Positions 1 through 7,498 of a stretch of DNA of 63,698 nt are shown in pieces. The position numbers and the translations under genes are program-made. The notes below the pieces were generated by a model, which was not told the DNA's origin, ran no database searches, and was given only the letters and a program-made list of their open reading frames with translations. Source of the DNA: JBHELT01 sp046262935 (lineage in GTDB: Bacteria > Actinomycetota > CADDZG01 > JAHWKV01). Location of the stretch: positions 1-63,698 of the forward strand of contig JBHELT010000018.1 of assembly GCA_046262935.1 (NCBI GenBank), given 5' to 3'. The number at the start of each line of letters is the position of its first letter. The stretch's first letter is position 1.

Positions 1-103
1 GATTCGCCAATCGCCGAGTCTCATAGCTCGAAAATCGCCTGCTGATGCGGGTCTATTCAGCTACTGCTCGTCTACCGTTTGACACGAACCACAGTTGTTA
101 TGC
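1..103 (+). repeat. Right end of a second IS110-type element plus attC core (direct repeat copy 1)
   Basis: Bases 1-103 are identical to 2564-2666. The shared sequence stops just after GTTATGC (97-103), and the following bases differ. In copy 2 this sequence is the right end of the IS110-type element whose transposase lies at 1021-2337, followed by the remainder of an attC site. The simplest reading is that a second copy of the same element lies just left of the window and ends at about base 96, also abutting an attC core. The true repeat length is unknown because the window starts inside it. Confidence 0.75.
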
Positions 104-111
104 GGCACATC

Positions 112-420
112 TCAGCTGAACCGTCTGAGGTACATCGAGGAAACCACTAGCGCGCCAACTAGCGGACCCACAAAAACGACAAGAGCCACCCATTCTTTAG
201 AGACAATCGACTTAGGAGCGAAGGCTAGGATCGCAGCGCTCACCACACACGCGATCAAGAGTGCCCAACCTGCAAACGCATTTACCGGAAACCAAATCTC
301 GCGACTGGAAAGTGTCTTTTGAGTGCGAAATCCATACCAGGAATTCGGTCCAATCCATCGGAGGATGAGTGGGATGCTTACCACCGCCAAGAGAGCGTCG
401 GCGAAATAAAGTTGGCTCAA
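112..420 (-). CDS. SdpI-like small membrane protein (cassette gene)
   Basis: This 102-residue protein has three predicted membrane segments: residues 5-22, 50-68 and 78-96. Between the first two lies the motif NSWYGFRTQKTLSS followed by EIWFPVN and AGW. This is typical of the SdpI/YhfL immunity-like family, whose members are common in integron cassettes. It begins 41 bases from the core of attC 462-522 on its 5' side and ends 8 bases from the GTTATGC core at 97-103. That is a normal cassette layout. A role in resistance to a membrane-active peptide is a family-based guess only. Confidence 0.7.
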   Translation of the reverse strand: MSQLYFADALLAVVSIPLILRWIGPNSWYGFRTQKTLSSREIWFPVNAFAGWALLIACVVSAAILAFAPKSIVSKEWVALVVFVGPLVGALVVSSMYLRRFS

Positions 421-461
421 CCGAATCCTCCTCTTCTCTGAACCCCTTGATTCATTGGTCC

Positions 462-522
462 GTATAACGGCTTGGGCGGTGAGCCGCCGGCGAAGCCGGC
501 CGGTTCCACCGCCGTGTTAGAC
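462..522 (-). other. attC recombination site 1
   Basis: This 61-base imperfect palindrome begins GTATAAC and ends GTTAGAC on the plus strand, matching the RYYYAAC/GTTRRRY core pair of attC sites. Inner arms GGCGGTGAGCCGCCGGC and GCCGGCCGGTTCCACCGCC fold onto each other. The strand is assigned from the direction of the flanking cassette genes, not from the extrahelical bases. Confidence 0.8.
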
Positions 523-540
523 AGCATTCGCTCAAAGCGA

Positions 541-873
541 CTACCTTCCGTTTGATAGCAGAGACCAGAATACTAGGCCGGTGGCATTCCATATGAACAC
601 GCATGAGCGGAATAACCAAAGGAACCTTCGCGATTCTTTGTCCTCCCGGATCCACGTTGGTGAGAAGAAGAGCCAAACAAAAAAGCACCTATTGAAGGCA
701 AACCAGCTCCGAAAAGCTGTCGCCTCACGAGGATGGAAGAACCATCCGCGTGGTCTCCCATCGCGCTCCCATTGCTCGCGGTGATCGCGATACTCCCGTC
801 GAAGCAATTGCTCGAACCCTACAAAGGCCCCAATGAATACGAGCATTAGCGCTAAGAAGATTAAGATGTCCAA
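541..873 (-). CDS. Small membrane protein of unknown function (cassette gene)
   Basis: This 110-residue protein has an N-terminal membrane helix (about residues 3-20), a charged middle (RREYRDHREQWERDGRP), an aromatic-rich segment and a C-terminal helix (about 85-105). It starts 8 bases inside the core of attC 881-931 and stops 19 bases before attC 462-522, so it fills a cassette of about 365 bases almost completely. The 5' untranslated stretch is too short for a full promoter, which is usual for cassette genes. I do not recognise a functional family. Confidence 0.7.
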   Translation of the reverse strand: MDILIFLALMLVFIGAFVGFEQLLRREYRDHREQWERDGRPRGWFFHPREATAFRSWFAFNRCFFVWLFFSPTWIREDKESRRFLWLFRSCVFIWNATGLVFWSLLSNGR

Positions 874-880
874 CCGGTCT

Positions 881-931
881 GTCTAACGGTTTGGCCGTTC
901 ACCCGCCGAAGGTCGGGTGCAACGGCGTGTT
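881..931 (-). other. attC recombination site 2, left part (interrupted by the insertion sequence)
   Basis: The plus strand begins GTCTAAC and runs through a palindrome (ACCCGCCGAAGGTCGGGT at its centre) to GGCGTGTT. It then changes to GATACAT instead of a proper core end. Joining 881-931 to 2663-2666 restores a 55-base attC ending GTTATGC, like the one at 3447-3507. The IS110-type element therefore sits inside this attC. Confidence 0.75.
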
Positions 932-1020
932 GATACATATCTTCCTCTGATTCCACGACCTGTTGCCGTTCTCATGCGAGAACCGAGCCCAAGGTAGTGG
1001 ACGGCACGAGGAGGTGGGCA

Positions 1021-2337
1021 ATGGAGTTCATCGGTGGGCAGCAACAAGCAGAGTTCGTGGACAAGATTCGCGACGCCAACAGAGAGCGTCTTCTGGCAGC
1101 ACCCATTGATGTGGGTAAGCATAAGGCGGCAGCACTGGTTTGTGACTTCTTCGGCGAGATCGTGGCTCCGCCATTCGAGTTCGATCTGAACGAGAGAGGA
1201 TTCACACAACTTACGACCGTCCTTTGTCGAGCTGAAGCGCAGCGTGATGCGGCCTGGACGAGAGTCGGTCTCGAGCAAGCTGGCCATTATCACGACACGC
1301 TTCTCGTGCGGTTGCAAAACGAAGGACTCGACGTCGCACTACTCAACCCAGCCCAGGTGAAGGAGAACCGTTCCCAGAATCTGTTGCGATCGATCAAGAC
1401 CGATGCCCGCGATCTAGCAGCCATGGCAGAGCTCATCATCCGCGGCAAGGGTCGCACCGCCCCAGTTGAAGATGGTCCCATGGCACGGCAGGCTGTTTTG
1501 GTGGCGCATCGACGCCGCAAGGTCAGGGCTCGCTCCGCACTCAAGAACCAGATCCTTTCGACACTCGACCTGGTGTTCCCGGGGCTCGACGGCTGCTTCA
1601 CTGACATGCTCGATACCAAGCTCGGCAATCTGTTGATCTGTGAAGCAATAACTCCCGAGCGAGTGATGCGCCTTGGATCCAAAAGGCTTCGCACCTTCGC
1701 CGGTAATCGTGGGGTAATGGTGAAACAAGCCAAGGCGGATCAGATCGTAGAGGCCGCCCGGATTGCCTTCAAACTACCTGCTACCAGGGCAGATGCGCTG
1801 CTCGAGGTCATCTCAGCCGATGCGAAGCTGCTCGAAGCACTCGAGTCCACGATTGAAACTACTGAAGCCAACCTTGCCGAGGTGCTGCCGCGAACTGCGG
1901 CAGCAGTGCTCACCTCGATGCCGCACGTGAACGTCGTGCGCGCTTCCAATTACGGCGCGGCGGTCGGTGACCACAGTCGTTTCACAAGTGCCGCTCAGGT
2001 CTATCGGCTGAGTGGGCTGGTCCCGAAACTCTACGAGTCGGCTGGACGCAGAAGACCAGGCACCGCCATCAGTCGCGAAGGAAAGGTGGAACTCAGAGAG
2101 GCCATCTTGGATCTGGGTAGAGCCCTTCGGCTCGGGCACCCAGACTTCAAGGCATATGCCCTACAGCTAAAGGAACGCGGCAAGCACAACGGGGTGATCA
2201 TGTGCGCGCTCGGAAACCGAGCCAACCGGATCGCCTTCCGCATGATGTGCGATCAAACATCTTTCGACGGGGCACTATGGCCACGCGTAAGCGGACGGAT
2301 CCCTCATGGCCGACTCGCGTCGACCAGGCCGAAGTAA
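1021..2337 (+). CDS. IS110-family transposase (DEDD/Tnp20)
   Basis: This 438-residue protein fits the IS110 recombinase family. The N-terminal RuvC-like DEDD domain shows IDVGKHKAAALV (first Asp, about residue 30), VGLEQAGHYHD (Glu, about 82) and KTDARDLAAMAEL (last two Asp, about 130). The C-terminal Tnp20 domain shows YRLSGLVPKLYESAGRR, where a serine in this region is the proposed nucleophile, and then the helix KVELREAILDLGRALR. ATG at 1021 is chosen because AGGAGG lies six bases upstream. A GTG at 997 would only add eight residues. The reading frame is intact, so the enzyme is probably functional. Confidence 0.92.
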   Translation: MEFIGGQQQAEFVDKIRDANRERLLAAPIDVGKHKAAALVCDFFGEIVAPPFEFDLNERGFTQLTTVLCRAEAQRDAAWTRVGLEQAGHYHDTLLVRLQNEGLDVALLNPAQVKENRSQNLLRSIKTDARDLAAMAELIIRGKGRTAPVEDGPMARQAVLVAHRRRKVRARSALKNQILSTLDLVFPGLDGCFTDMLDTKLGNLLICEAITPERVMRLGSKRLRTFAGNRGVMVKQAKADQIVEAARIAFKLPATRADALLEVISADAKLLEALESTIETTEANLAEVLPRTAAAVLTSMPHVNVVRASNYGAAVGDHSRFTSAAQVYRLSGLVPKLYESAGRRRPGTAISREGKVELREAILDLGRALRLGHPDFKAYALQLKERGKHNGVIMCALGNRANRIAFRMMCDQTSFDGALWPRVSGRIPHGRLASTRPK

Positions 2338-2399
2338 TCCGTCCGCAGACGACATGTTTTCATCATCAAACAGCAATGGCGAACGCGATAAAGATGTGG

Positions 2400-2560
2400 A
2401 CGGGGCCGGGACTAACGCCGACCGTGTTATGGGGCCTTCGGGACTCCGGGTATAACAGGGCGCCTCGGCCCCTTCCCACAAGGGAGCGCGAACGTAGTTG
2501 TCAGGACCACTGAAGTGCAGGTGAGTCCGTGTAGATCAACGAGCAGCCCCGGGAACCCAT
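2400..2560 (+). ncRNA. Candidate bridge RNA in the right end of the IS110-type element
   Basis: The 320-base right end downstream of the transposase has no ORF but can fold. GGGGCC (2431-2436) can pair with GGCCCC (2467-2472), and there are further small GC-rich stems. The loop-side sequence CGTGTTATG (2423-2431) equals nine bases of the restored attC target across the insertion point. AGTTGT (2496-2501) also occurs at the element's right terminus/core. Bridge RNAs of IS110-family elements carry separate target and donor guides of this kind, and in IS1111-type elements they lie in the right end. The exact ends, the fold and the direction of transcription are inferred. Confidence 0.4.
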
Positions 2561-2563
2561 CTG

Positions 2564-2666
2564 GATTCGCCAATCGCCGAGTCTCATAGCTCGAAAATCG
2601 CCTGCTGATGCGGGTCTATTCAGCTACTGCTCGTCTACCGTTTGACACGAACCACAGTTGTTATGC
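2564..2666 (+). repeat. IS right end plus attC remainder (direct repeat copy 2)
   Basis: These bases are identical to bases 1-103. 2564-2659 is the terminal part of the IS110-type element. GTTATGC at 2660-2666 is the outer core of the interrupted attC. The sequence then continues with CGCTGTCAGG, unlike copy 1, so the flanks are different cassettes. Confidence 0.85.
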
Positions 2667-2705
2667 CGCTGTCAGGAAACGTATCAGTTCGACCAGTTTG
2701 GGAGG

Positions 2706-2936
2706 TTACTGACCTTCATTTTGCTGGCTGTTCTCAGACCTAAACTCCATAATCTCTTTTACCCACTCGAAGCACTCGTTGCAAATTCCCAAATCAACGT
2801 CGTTGGAGGGAACGACTATCGTGCCCACTTCATCTTGCCGCTTATTGCAAAAGAGGCATTTGACTGCTCGTGATTTTGGCTCGGTGACCAGGGAATCCCC
2901 CTCGGTTACGCTGGGCGTGTGGCGATTGCGACACAA
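2706..2936 (-). CDS. Small C4 zinc-finger protein resembling the ClpX zinc-binding domain (cassette gene)
   Basis: This is a protein of up to 76 residues with CLFC (about residue 27) and CNEC (about residue 52). The spacing between the two pairs and the flanking residues resemble the N-terminal zinc-binding domain of ClpX, but no ATPase follows. The 5' end is uncertain. The listed start is TTG, the first 31 bases overlap the preceding ORF, and no ATG precedes the finger. It stops 39 bases before the attC core. A free-standing ClpX-type finger could act as an adaptor or decoy; that is speculation. Confidence 0.55.
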   Translation of the reverse strand: MCRNRHTPSVTEGDSLVTEPKSRAVKCLFCNKRQDEVGTIVVPSNDVDLGICNECFEWVKEIMEFRSENSQQNEGQ

Positions 2937-3328
2937 TCAGCAACCGACCCACCGCTTGCGCGACAAATCCTGTAGGTGGTTAGGTTGATTACGGGAGCAT
3001 TATGCAGGCAGAGTCGCGGATCTTGGCATGCCTGGCCAAGAACGAAATCAACGCCTTGATTGGCAAGACCAACGCCCTGATCGGAAAGCCCAAGGGCGGA
3101 GTGTAATGGCTCGGTACCCTCCAATTGGTGATCTGTAGACTCAAGCGTCTGCGCCGTACCTGGGTCGATGCAGGCTAACGTGTCGAGCCCCGAAGGAGGC
3201 AACCGTATCGGGATAATACATGAAACGATATCGCCCGGGTCGGCGGACGCGCTGAACGGCAGTTGAATAACTGCTGCGACTGAAAATAGCAAAGCTAGCC
3301 ACAATGAACAATATCTTCTCATTCTCAA
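2906..3328 (-). CDS. Secreted protein of unknown function (cassette gene)
   Basis: This 140-residue protein begins MRMRRYCSLWLALLF and continues with a hydrophobic stretch to ASADPG, a clear Sec signal peptide with cleavage near residue 30. The mature part has six cysteines (for example in VSCIIP, TLACID, GQACQDP, LCLHN), suggesting disulfides outside the cell. The start is about 120 bases inside the cassette boundary at 3447. It shares a cassette with the zinc-finger ORF and overlaps it by 31 bases. No family is recognised. Confidence 0.55.
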   Translation of the reverse strand: MRMRRYCSLWLALLFSVAAVIQLPFSASADPGDIVSCIIPIRLPPSGLDTLACIDPGTAQTLESTDHQLEGTEPLHSALGLSDQGVGLANQGVDFVLGQACQDPRLCLHNAPVINLTTYRICRASGGSVADCVAIATRPA

Positions 3329-3446
3329 ACTCCCAGCATGTCTGCGGGACCTTATCGGGCCATTATGTATTTGTCAAAACATAGTGTTCGATCGTCCTAC
3401 ATGGTCCTCGCAAAAAGGGTGTTCCATCAATCTTCGTTAGCTGTCG

Positions 3447-3507
3447 GTATAACGGATTGGCCGCTCAGCCGCCGCCGAAGGCGGTCGGTTGCCGCGGCGT
3501 GTTATGC
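3447..3507 (-). other. attC recombination site 3
   Basis: This is a 61-base palindrome from GTATAAC to GTTATGC. Its centre, CAGCCGCCGCCGAAGGCGGT, and its outer arms, GGATTGGCCGC and GCGGCGTG, are closely related to those of sites 1 and 2. The last residues of the cassette gene at 3465-3803 are encoded inside this site. Confidence 0.85.
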
Positions 3508-3803
3508 AGTTGAGATTCCTTCTCGGCGGGTTCTCTAAGATTTCGGTTAGCACTTTGGGTGCCAAGTTGGCGCAGGCGATGGGAGTAGAAATACCCCGAG
3601 TAGAAGAGGAAGAGCGCCGGGGTGAAGAAAACTATCGGCTCGAGCTTGATATCCCAGAACGACATGACTTGCGCTGCGACTAAGAAGGTACCCCAGCCTG
3701 CAATGCCTAGCCACCAAAGTTTGACACTACGATTCCACTTCTTCGAGGTCATCGGACGACGAAACCCCATACGTTCGTCGAGGCGATTTAGTTTCTCAAG
3801 CAA
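3465..3803 (-). CDS. Small membrane protein of unknown function (cassette gene)
   Basis: This 112-residue protein has a basic N-terminus (MLEKLNRLDERMGFRRP) followed by two hydrophobic helices, about residues 30-48 and 55-73, and a polar tail. The start lies 18 bases inside the core of attC 3821-3893. The stop falls within attC 3447-3507, as happens in compact cassettes. The function is unknown. Confidence 0.6.
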   Translation of the reverse strand: MLEKLNRLDERMGFRRPMTSKKWNRSVKLWWLGIAGWGTFLVAAQVMSFWDIKLEPIVFFTPALFLFYSGYFYSHRLRQLGTQSANRNLREPAEKESQLHNTPRQPTAFGGG

Positions 3804-3820
3804 TCAGGTACCTCCCATCT

Positions 3821-3893
3821 GCATAACGGACTTGGCGCTCAGCCGCCACTTGGCGCGTAGCTCCAAGTGGTCGGTTGCCGCGCCGGGTTAAAC
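3821..3893 (-). other. attC recombination site 4
   Basis: This 73-base palindrome runs from GCATAAC to GTTAAAC. The inner arms GCCGCCACTTGG and CCAAGTGGTCGGTTGC pair around GCGCGTAGCT. It is the last clear attC before the tRNA-Leu gene and probably marks the edge of the array. Confidence 0.8.
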
Positions 3894-4220
3894 AGCAACA
3901 TTGCGCGCGACCTGCAAAGTCCAACCGTTTTCACGAATACCCATGGTCTGCGCCCCTCATCACGACTCGGCCCCAATTATCGCGGGCCTTAGCTTTGAAA
4001 CCATCGATCACACGACACGCGTGAATCCGCACGACGAAAGGTCTGTTTAACTCTTGTATGAACAGACCTGGTAAACCCGGTCCCCGGCGTGTTAAACGCA
4101 GGGCTTGGAGCGGGCGGGGTGATGGAAATGGCCCTTTGAACAGCGGGTTTGAGTCGGTCCATGGAGTGTCCCCCGTCGTTATGCCGCTATGCCGGTCGGT
4201 ATAAGCGCGTTTCAAACTCG
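3894..4220. other. Array edge without a convincing gene
   Basis: About 325 bases separate the last attC from tRNA-Leu. A 94-codon minus-strand frame exists, but its composition (Arg/Pro/Gly-rich, no hydrophobic core) does not look like a protein. GTTTAAC (4045), GTTAAAC (4091) and GTTATGC (4178) resemble integron cores but lack palindromic arms. This may be a decayed cassette or the array boundary. Confidence 0.4.
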
Positions 4221-4305
4221 TGTCCGAGCGGGGATTTGAACCCCGATGAACTTGCGTTCACTAGGCCCTCAACCTAGCGCGTCTACCTAGTTCCGCCACT
4301 CGGAC
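4221..4305 (-). tRNA. tRNA-Leu (anticodon GAG)
   Basis: This is an 85-base type II tRNA. The acceptor GTCCGAG pairs with CTCGGAC. The anticodon stem CTAGG/CCTAG encloses the loop TTGAGGG (anticodon GAG, reading CUC/CUU). There is a long variable arm TGAACGCAAGTTCA and a T-arm containing GGTTCAAATCC. CCA is not encoded. The gene lies between the cassette array and the peptide-transporter operon. Confidence 0.95.
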
Positions 4306-4338
4306 GATGGAACCGCACGATTATAGACGCCCTAGAAG

Positions 4339-5931
4339 CTACCGCCTCCATGCCCACAGGTTCCAAAACGGCCCATCGACAGTAGCGTTCGCCGTTGGCC
4401 CAACAACCCCATGATCGAAACCGATGAACCAATCGCTCTCGAACATCGGAAGCACAGGGATATAGGCGGCGATCGACTTGGCGACCGCCTTTACAGATCC
4501 TTCCGATGATGCTGCGGCATCCAATCGAGCATCGATGTCATCCGAAGCAAACCCGGTGAGGTCCATACCCTGCGGACTGATCCTGTCCGAACGAAACCAG
4601 TCACGAAGGTCAACTGATGGCGATCCGCGGTGCTCCCAAAGCGCCATGTCGAAGGCCGATTCCCTGCGCCAGCGAGAATACAGTTCTTGTGGAGCTACCT
4701 GGGCAAGATCGATCTCTAGCCCCGCATCTTCTAGTCCCTTCTGGATCGCTCGAACGACGGATCCGGCCACGCTGCTGTTGGTCGTCACCAGCAAGGGTGA
4801 CGTCGCAGCTTTCCGAACGAACTTCCCGCCGGCACCCTTAGTGAATCCTGCTTTCTTGAACGCATCGCCGGCAGCGGACACATCTTTGGTAAAGGACTTG
4901 AAGGAATCATCACGGATCTGCGGCGTCAACGAATCGAGTCCCCTGCCCTGTTCCCTGATCAGCGCGTCAACGATCCCCTGCCGGTCTATAGACCTTGAAA
5001 CTGCCTCTCGAAACGCTTGGCTGGAACCCGGTTCCCGCTTCATGTTGAAGGCTAGTTCCCACCACGACGAACCAGCAGCTCGATCGAATCTAACGCCCTT
5101 CATCCGCGCCAGGCGGTTCGACAGGTTGGGCTCAGTTCCGCTTACCATCACGGCAACCGTTCTATGCTGCAGTAGGAAGATGGCGGTATCGATGTTGTCC
5201 ACGAACTCGATGCGCACATCTTGAAACACTGGCGAGTGTTTCCACCATTTGGGATTTCTCACAAGGTCAACCTCTTTGCCTCTTATCCATTGCTTCACAA
5301 GATAAGGACCACCCGAAAACGTTGGCGGCGATCGCAGGGCACCCTCGATGTCTTGGCCCTCGAGTAGATGTTTTGGCAAGATGAAATCGCCGGAAGAGAA
5401 GAGATCCTCCCAGGCAGACGGCAGTCGCGAGAATTCGACCCTTACCGTGTGCGTTCCTACAGCGACTACGTTTTTAACCTCGGAATAAACGGCTGCATGC
5501 CCCAGCCGAGTCTTCCGCCCCTTGACGGTATTCCACGTGAAAACGATGTCTTCGGCGGTGATCGGCTTACCGTCCGACCATACGGCTTTGGCATCTAAAC
5601 GATAAGTGACACTTGGAGTCTTCCTTTTGTCTTGCGAAGGCCTTGGAACTTGCGCCAGACCGGCGACATAGCGGAGTTTGGGATCCACATCAAGTAGGGT
5701 GGGAAGCACCGGTCGCAAGATGTCAAGGGTTGCGTCTGAACGTCCATCGAACGAATACGGATCGAATGAAACTGGCTCTTGTGGATAAGCGATGGTTAGG
5801 CTTCCCGAGGCATCCGCAGGAGTTGCCCGAACTTGTCTTACTGCAGGCGTGCGCTTCCTCGCCAATGCGAAGGCAACACCACCTGCGATCAATAACAGAG
5901 CAAGAAGCCCTACCCCTACCTTACGTGTCAT
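4339..5931 (-). CDS. Family-5 extracellular solute-binding protein (peptide ABC transporter)
   Basis: This 530-residue binding protein of the peptide/nickel (SBP_5) family has an N-terminal hydrophobic anchor (MTRKVGVGLLALLLIAGG) with no lipobox cysteine. It shows the family signature AVWSDGKPITAEDIVFTW (about residues 115-132), the GPYLVKQW segment and a normal C-terminus ending FWNLWAWRR. The start at 5931 is preferred to an upstream ATG at 5991 because it gives a signal-like N-terminus and an 11-base overlap with the upstream binding-protein gene. It is the last gene of the operon. The ligand cannot be told from sequence. Confidence 0.88.
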   Translation of the reverse strand: MTRKVGVGLLALLLIAGGVAFALARKRTPAVRQVRATPADASGSLTIAYPQEPVSFDPYSFDGRSDATLDILRPVLPTLLDVDPKLRYVAGLAQVPRPSQDKRKTPSVTYRLDAKAVWSDGKPITAEDIVFTWNTVKGRKTRLGHAAVYSEVKNVVAVGTHTVRVEFSRLPSAWEDLFSSGDFILPKHLLEGQDIEGALRSPPTFSGGPYLVKQWIRGKEVDLVRNPKWWKHSPVFQDVRIEFVDNIDTAIFLLQHRTVAVMVSGTEPNLSNRLARMKGVRFDRAAGSSWWELAFNMKREPGSSQAFREAVSRSIDRQGIVDALIREQGRGLDSLTPQIRDDSFKSFTKDVSAAGDAFKKAGFTKGAGGKFVRKAATSPLLVTTNSSVAGSVVRAIQKGLEDAGLEIDLAQVAPQELYSRWRRESAFDMALWEHRGSPSVDLRDWFRSDRISPQGMDLTGFASDDIDARLDAAASSEGSVKAVAKSIAAYIPVLPMFESDWFIGFDHGVVGPTANATVDGPFWNLWAWRR

Positions 5932-7498
5932 CTGCGGCGGGCTTGAACCTGGCGATCTCGAATGTTCCTTCGAGGTCAACGTAGAAACCATCGACTGCGC
6001 TGGATGCTACGAACCTGTTCCTGAAACTCCCGATGGGCACCACGACCGCATCCTTGGTGATCCTTGACTCCAGCGCTGCATAAACCTTCAAACTCGATCG
6101 AGATCTTGGTTGTGCCCGCGCCGCCGTTATCGCTTGGTCGACATCGGTTGCGCTATATCCGAAATGGTTGTCGGTGGATCCAGTCCTGAACAAACCGCTT
6201 ACGAACCAGTCTGCGAGCGGATACTCTGCAACCCATCCAACCCGATACATGTCTACCTCACCCTTCTGCAATGAGTCCAAGAAATCTGTCAGAGGCAGTG
6301 GGGCCAGTTGAACCGATATCCCAATCCCTTCGAGTTCGGCCTTGATCAGTTTCGCCATCGTCTCCTGGGGTTCTCCGCTTTGATATGCGAAACGGATCGA
6401 TGGCTGTACGCCTGATTCGGCTGCGGTTTGGGTCACCAAAGCTCTTGCCTCAGCTACCCGGTGTTCGCATAACTTCCCGCACGAACCCTCGGTCCTACCG
6501 GGCAACCCTTGAGGTATCAGCGACGTCGCAGGCCTCATCGCATCATCGAAAACGGAATGGGCGATCGCTTCGCGATCGATGGCCATGCTGACCGCCCGCC
6601 GCAGACGGATGTCGCGGACCCGTCGGATGTCGAAGCCAAGATACAGCTGGGCTGCCAGCGGCCCGAACCCTTCCGTCCCGTACCGCCGCGATGCGGCCTC
6701 CGCGCTCGACGAAGGCACTTCGCTCACATCAACCCGGTCGGCCTCGAAGTCCGAGTACGCCCCCGTCGTTTGTTCGTATATCAACAGCTTGACCGTCTGA
6801 TAGGCCGGGGCGGAGCCCCAGTACCGACGATTCCTCTCCAGGGTGATGTCGGCGCCTGGTTGCAATGACCCCTTCACCTGGTAGGGCCCGGTGCCAACGG
6901 GATGGTCCTTGAATGCGACAGGATCCAGTGTGACGGCAGCCTTGGGGACCGGCGCGGTTGCCGGATGCGTAAGAACGTAAGGGAACTCGAACCATGCCGA
7001 CGTCAACTTGATCTCAACGGTCGATGGATCGATTGCTCTCAATCCCTCAAGCTCCGTGGCGGTGGCCTTCACTCCAACGGCCGCGTACCCAACTATCGAT
7101 TCAAGCAGGAACCCAACCTCTGAACCCGTCTGTTTGCGCGCCAAACGATCGAGGGAGAACACGACGTCGTCTGCGGTGAGGGTGGTGCCATCGTTGAAAC
7201 GAACCTTGGGTCTCAAGTGGAACACGAAGCGCGTTCCGCCATCGAGCACTTCCCATCTGATAGCCAGTCGCGGCTTCAATGCGAGGGTCGTGGGATCCAC
7301 CGCCACCAAGGTATCGAACAATTGTTTGTCAACCAGCGTTCCGGCAGGATCCTTCACGAGTGGAGGGTCAAGGCTCGAGGGTCTTCGTATGGCAACACGC
7401 AATGTAGAGGCCTTGGCCACCGAACCCGACGGCGCGCATGCTGCGCTGGCCACGACGCACGCGAGCGCAAGGAATACCCAGAACCTGCGGTGCCTCAC
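5921..7498 (-). CDS. Family-5 solute-binding lipoprotein (peptide ABC transporter)
   Basis: This 525-residue lipoprotein has the signal peptide MRHRRFWVFLALACVVASAAC (lipobox SAAC, Cys 21). The SBP_5 signature VRFNDGTTLTADDVVFSLDR lies near residue 105. The rest follows the family: GPYQVKGS, LGFDIRRVRDIRLRRAVSMAID, and a C-terminal domain with YSATDVDQAI. The ATG overlaps the preceding binding-protein stop by four bases, indicating translational coupling. It probably loads a peptide or similar solute onto the single OppBCDF core of this region. Confidence 0.9.
   Translation of the reverse strand: MRHRRFWVFLALACVVASAACAPSGSVAKASTLRVAIRRPSSLDPPLVKDPAGTLVDKQLFDTLVAVDPTTLALKPRLAIRWEVLDGGTRFVFHLRPKVRFNDGTTLTADDVVFSLDRLARKQTGSEVGFLLESIVGYAAVGVKATATELEGLRAIDPSTVEIKLTSAWFEFPYVLTHPATAPVPKAAVTLDPVAFKDHPVGTGPYQVKGSLQPGADITLERNRRYWGSAPAYQTVKLLIYEQTTGAYSDFEADRVDVSEVPSSSAEAASRRYGTEGFGPLAAQLYLGFDIRRVRDIRLRRAVSMAIDREAIAHSVFDDAMRPATSLIPQGLPGRTEGSCGKLCEHRVAEARALVTQTAAESGVQPSIRFAYQSGEPQETMAKLIKAELEGIGISVQLAPLPLTDFLDSLQKGEVDMYRVGWVAEYPLADWFVSGLFRTGSTDNHFGYSATDVDQAITAARAQPRSRSSLKVYAALESRITKDAVVVPIGSFRNRFVASSAVDGFYVDLEGTFEIARFKPAADDT

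Larger units (their letters stand above)
932..2659 (+). mobile_element. IS110-family (IS1111-attC-like) insertion sequence
   Basis: The element is about 1.73 kb. Its left boundary is set by the break in attC 2 (after GTT at 929-931) and its right boundary by the point where the attC remainder GTTATGC resumes (GTT at 2660-2662). The element is thus bracketed by GTT, which could be a shared core or a short duplication. The left noncoding end is about 90 bases and the right noncoding end about 320 bases, an arrangement reported for the IS1111 subgroup. A 96-base stretch identical to its right end sits at the window start. Boundaries are inferred from attC interruption, not from terminal repeats. 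Confidence 0.75.

Noticed and set aside
4045..4097. GTTTAAC...GTTAAAC pair resembling a fifth attC
   Set aside because: The space between the cores lacks the paired inner arms seen in the other sites. Only a short CCTGG/CCCGG stem is present.
3931..4215. 94-codon minus-strand open frame at the array edge
   Set aside because: The composition is Arg/Pro/Gly-rich without domain, signal or hydrophobic pattern, and there is no ribosome binding site. It is treated as noncoding.
1..4220. CRISPR array
   Set aside because: The repeated elements are attC palindromes and one IS end with unequal spacing of hundreds of bases and genes between them. No regular repeat-spacer pattern or cas gene is present anywhere in the window.
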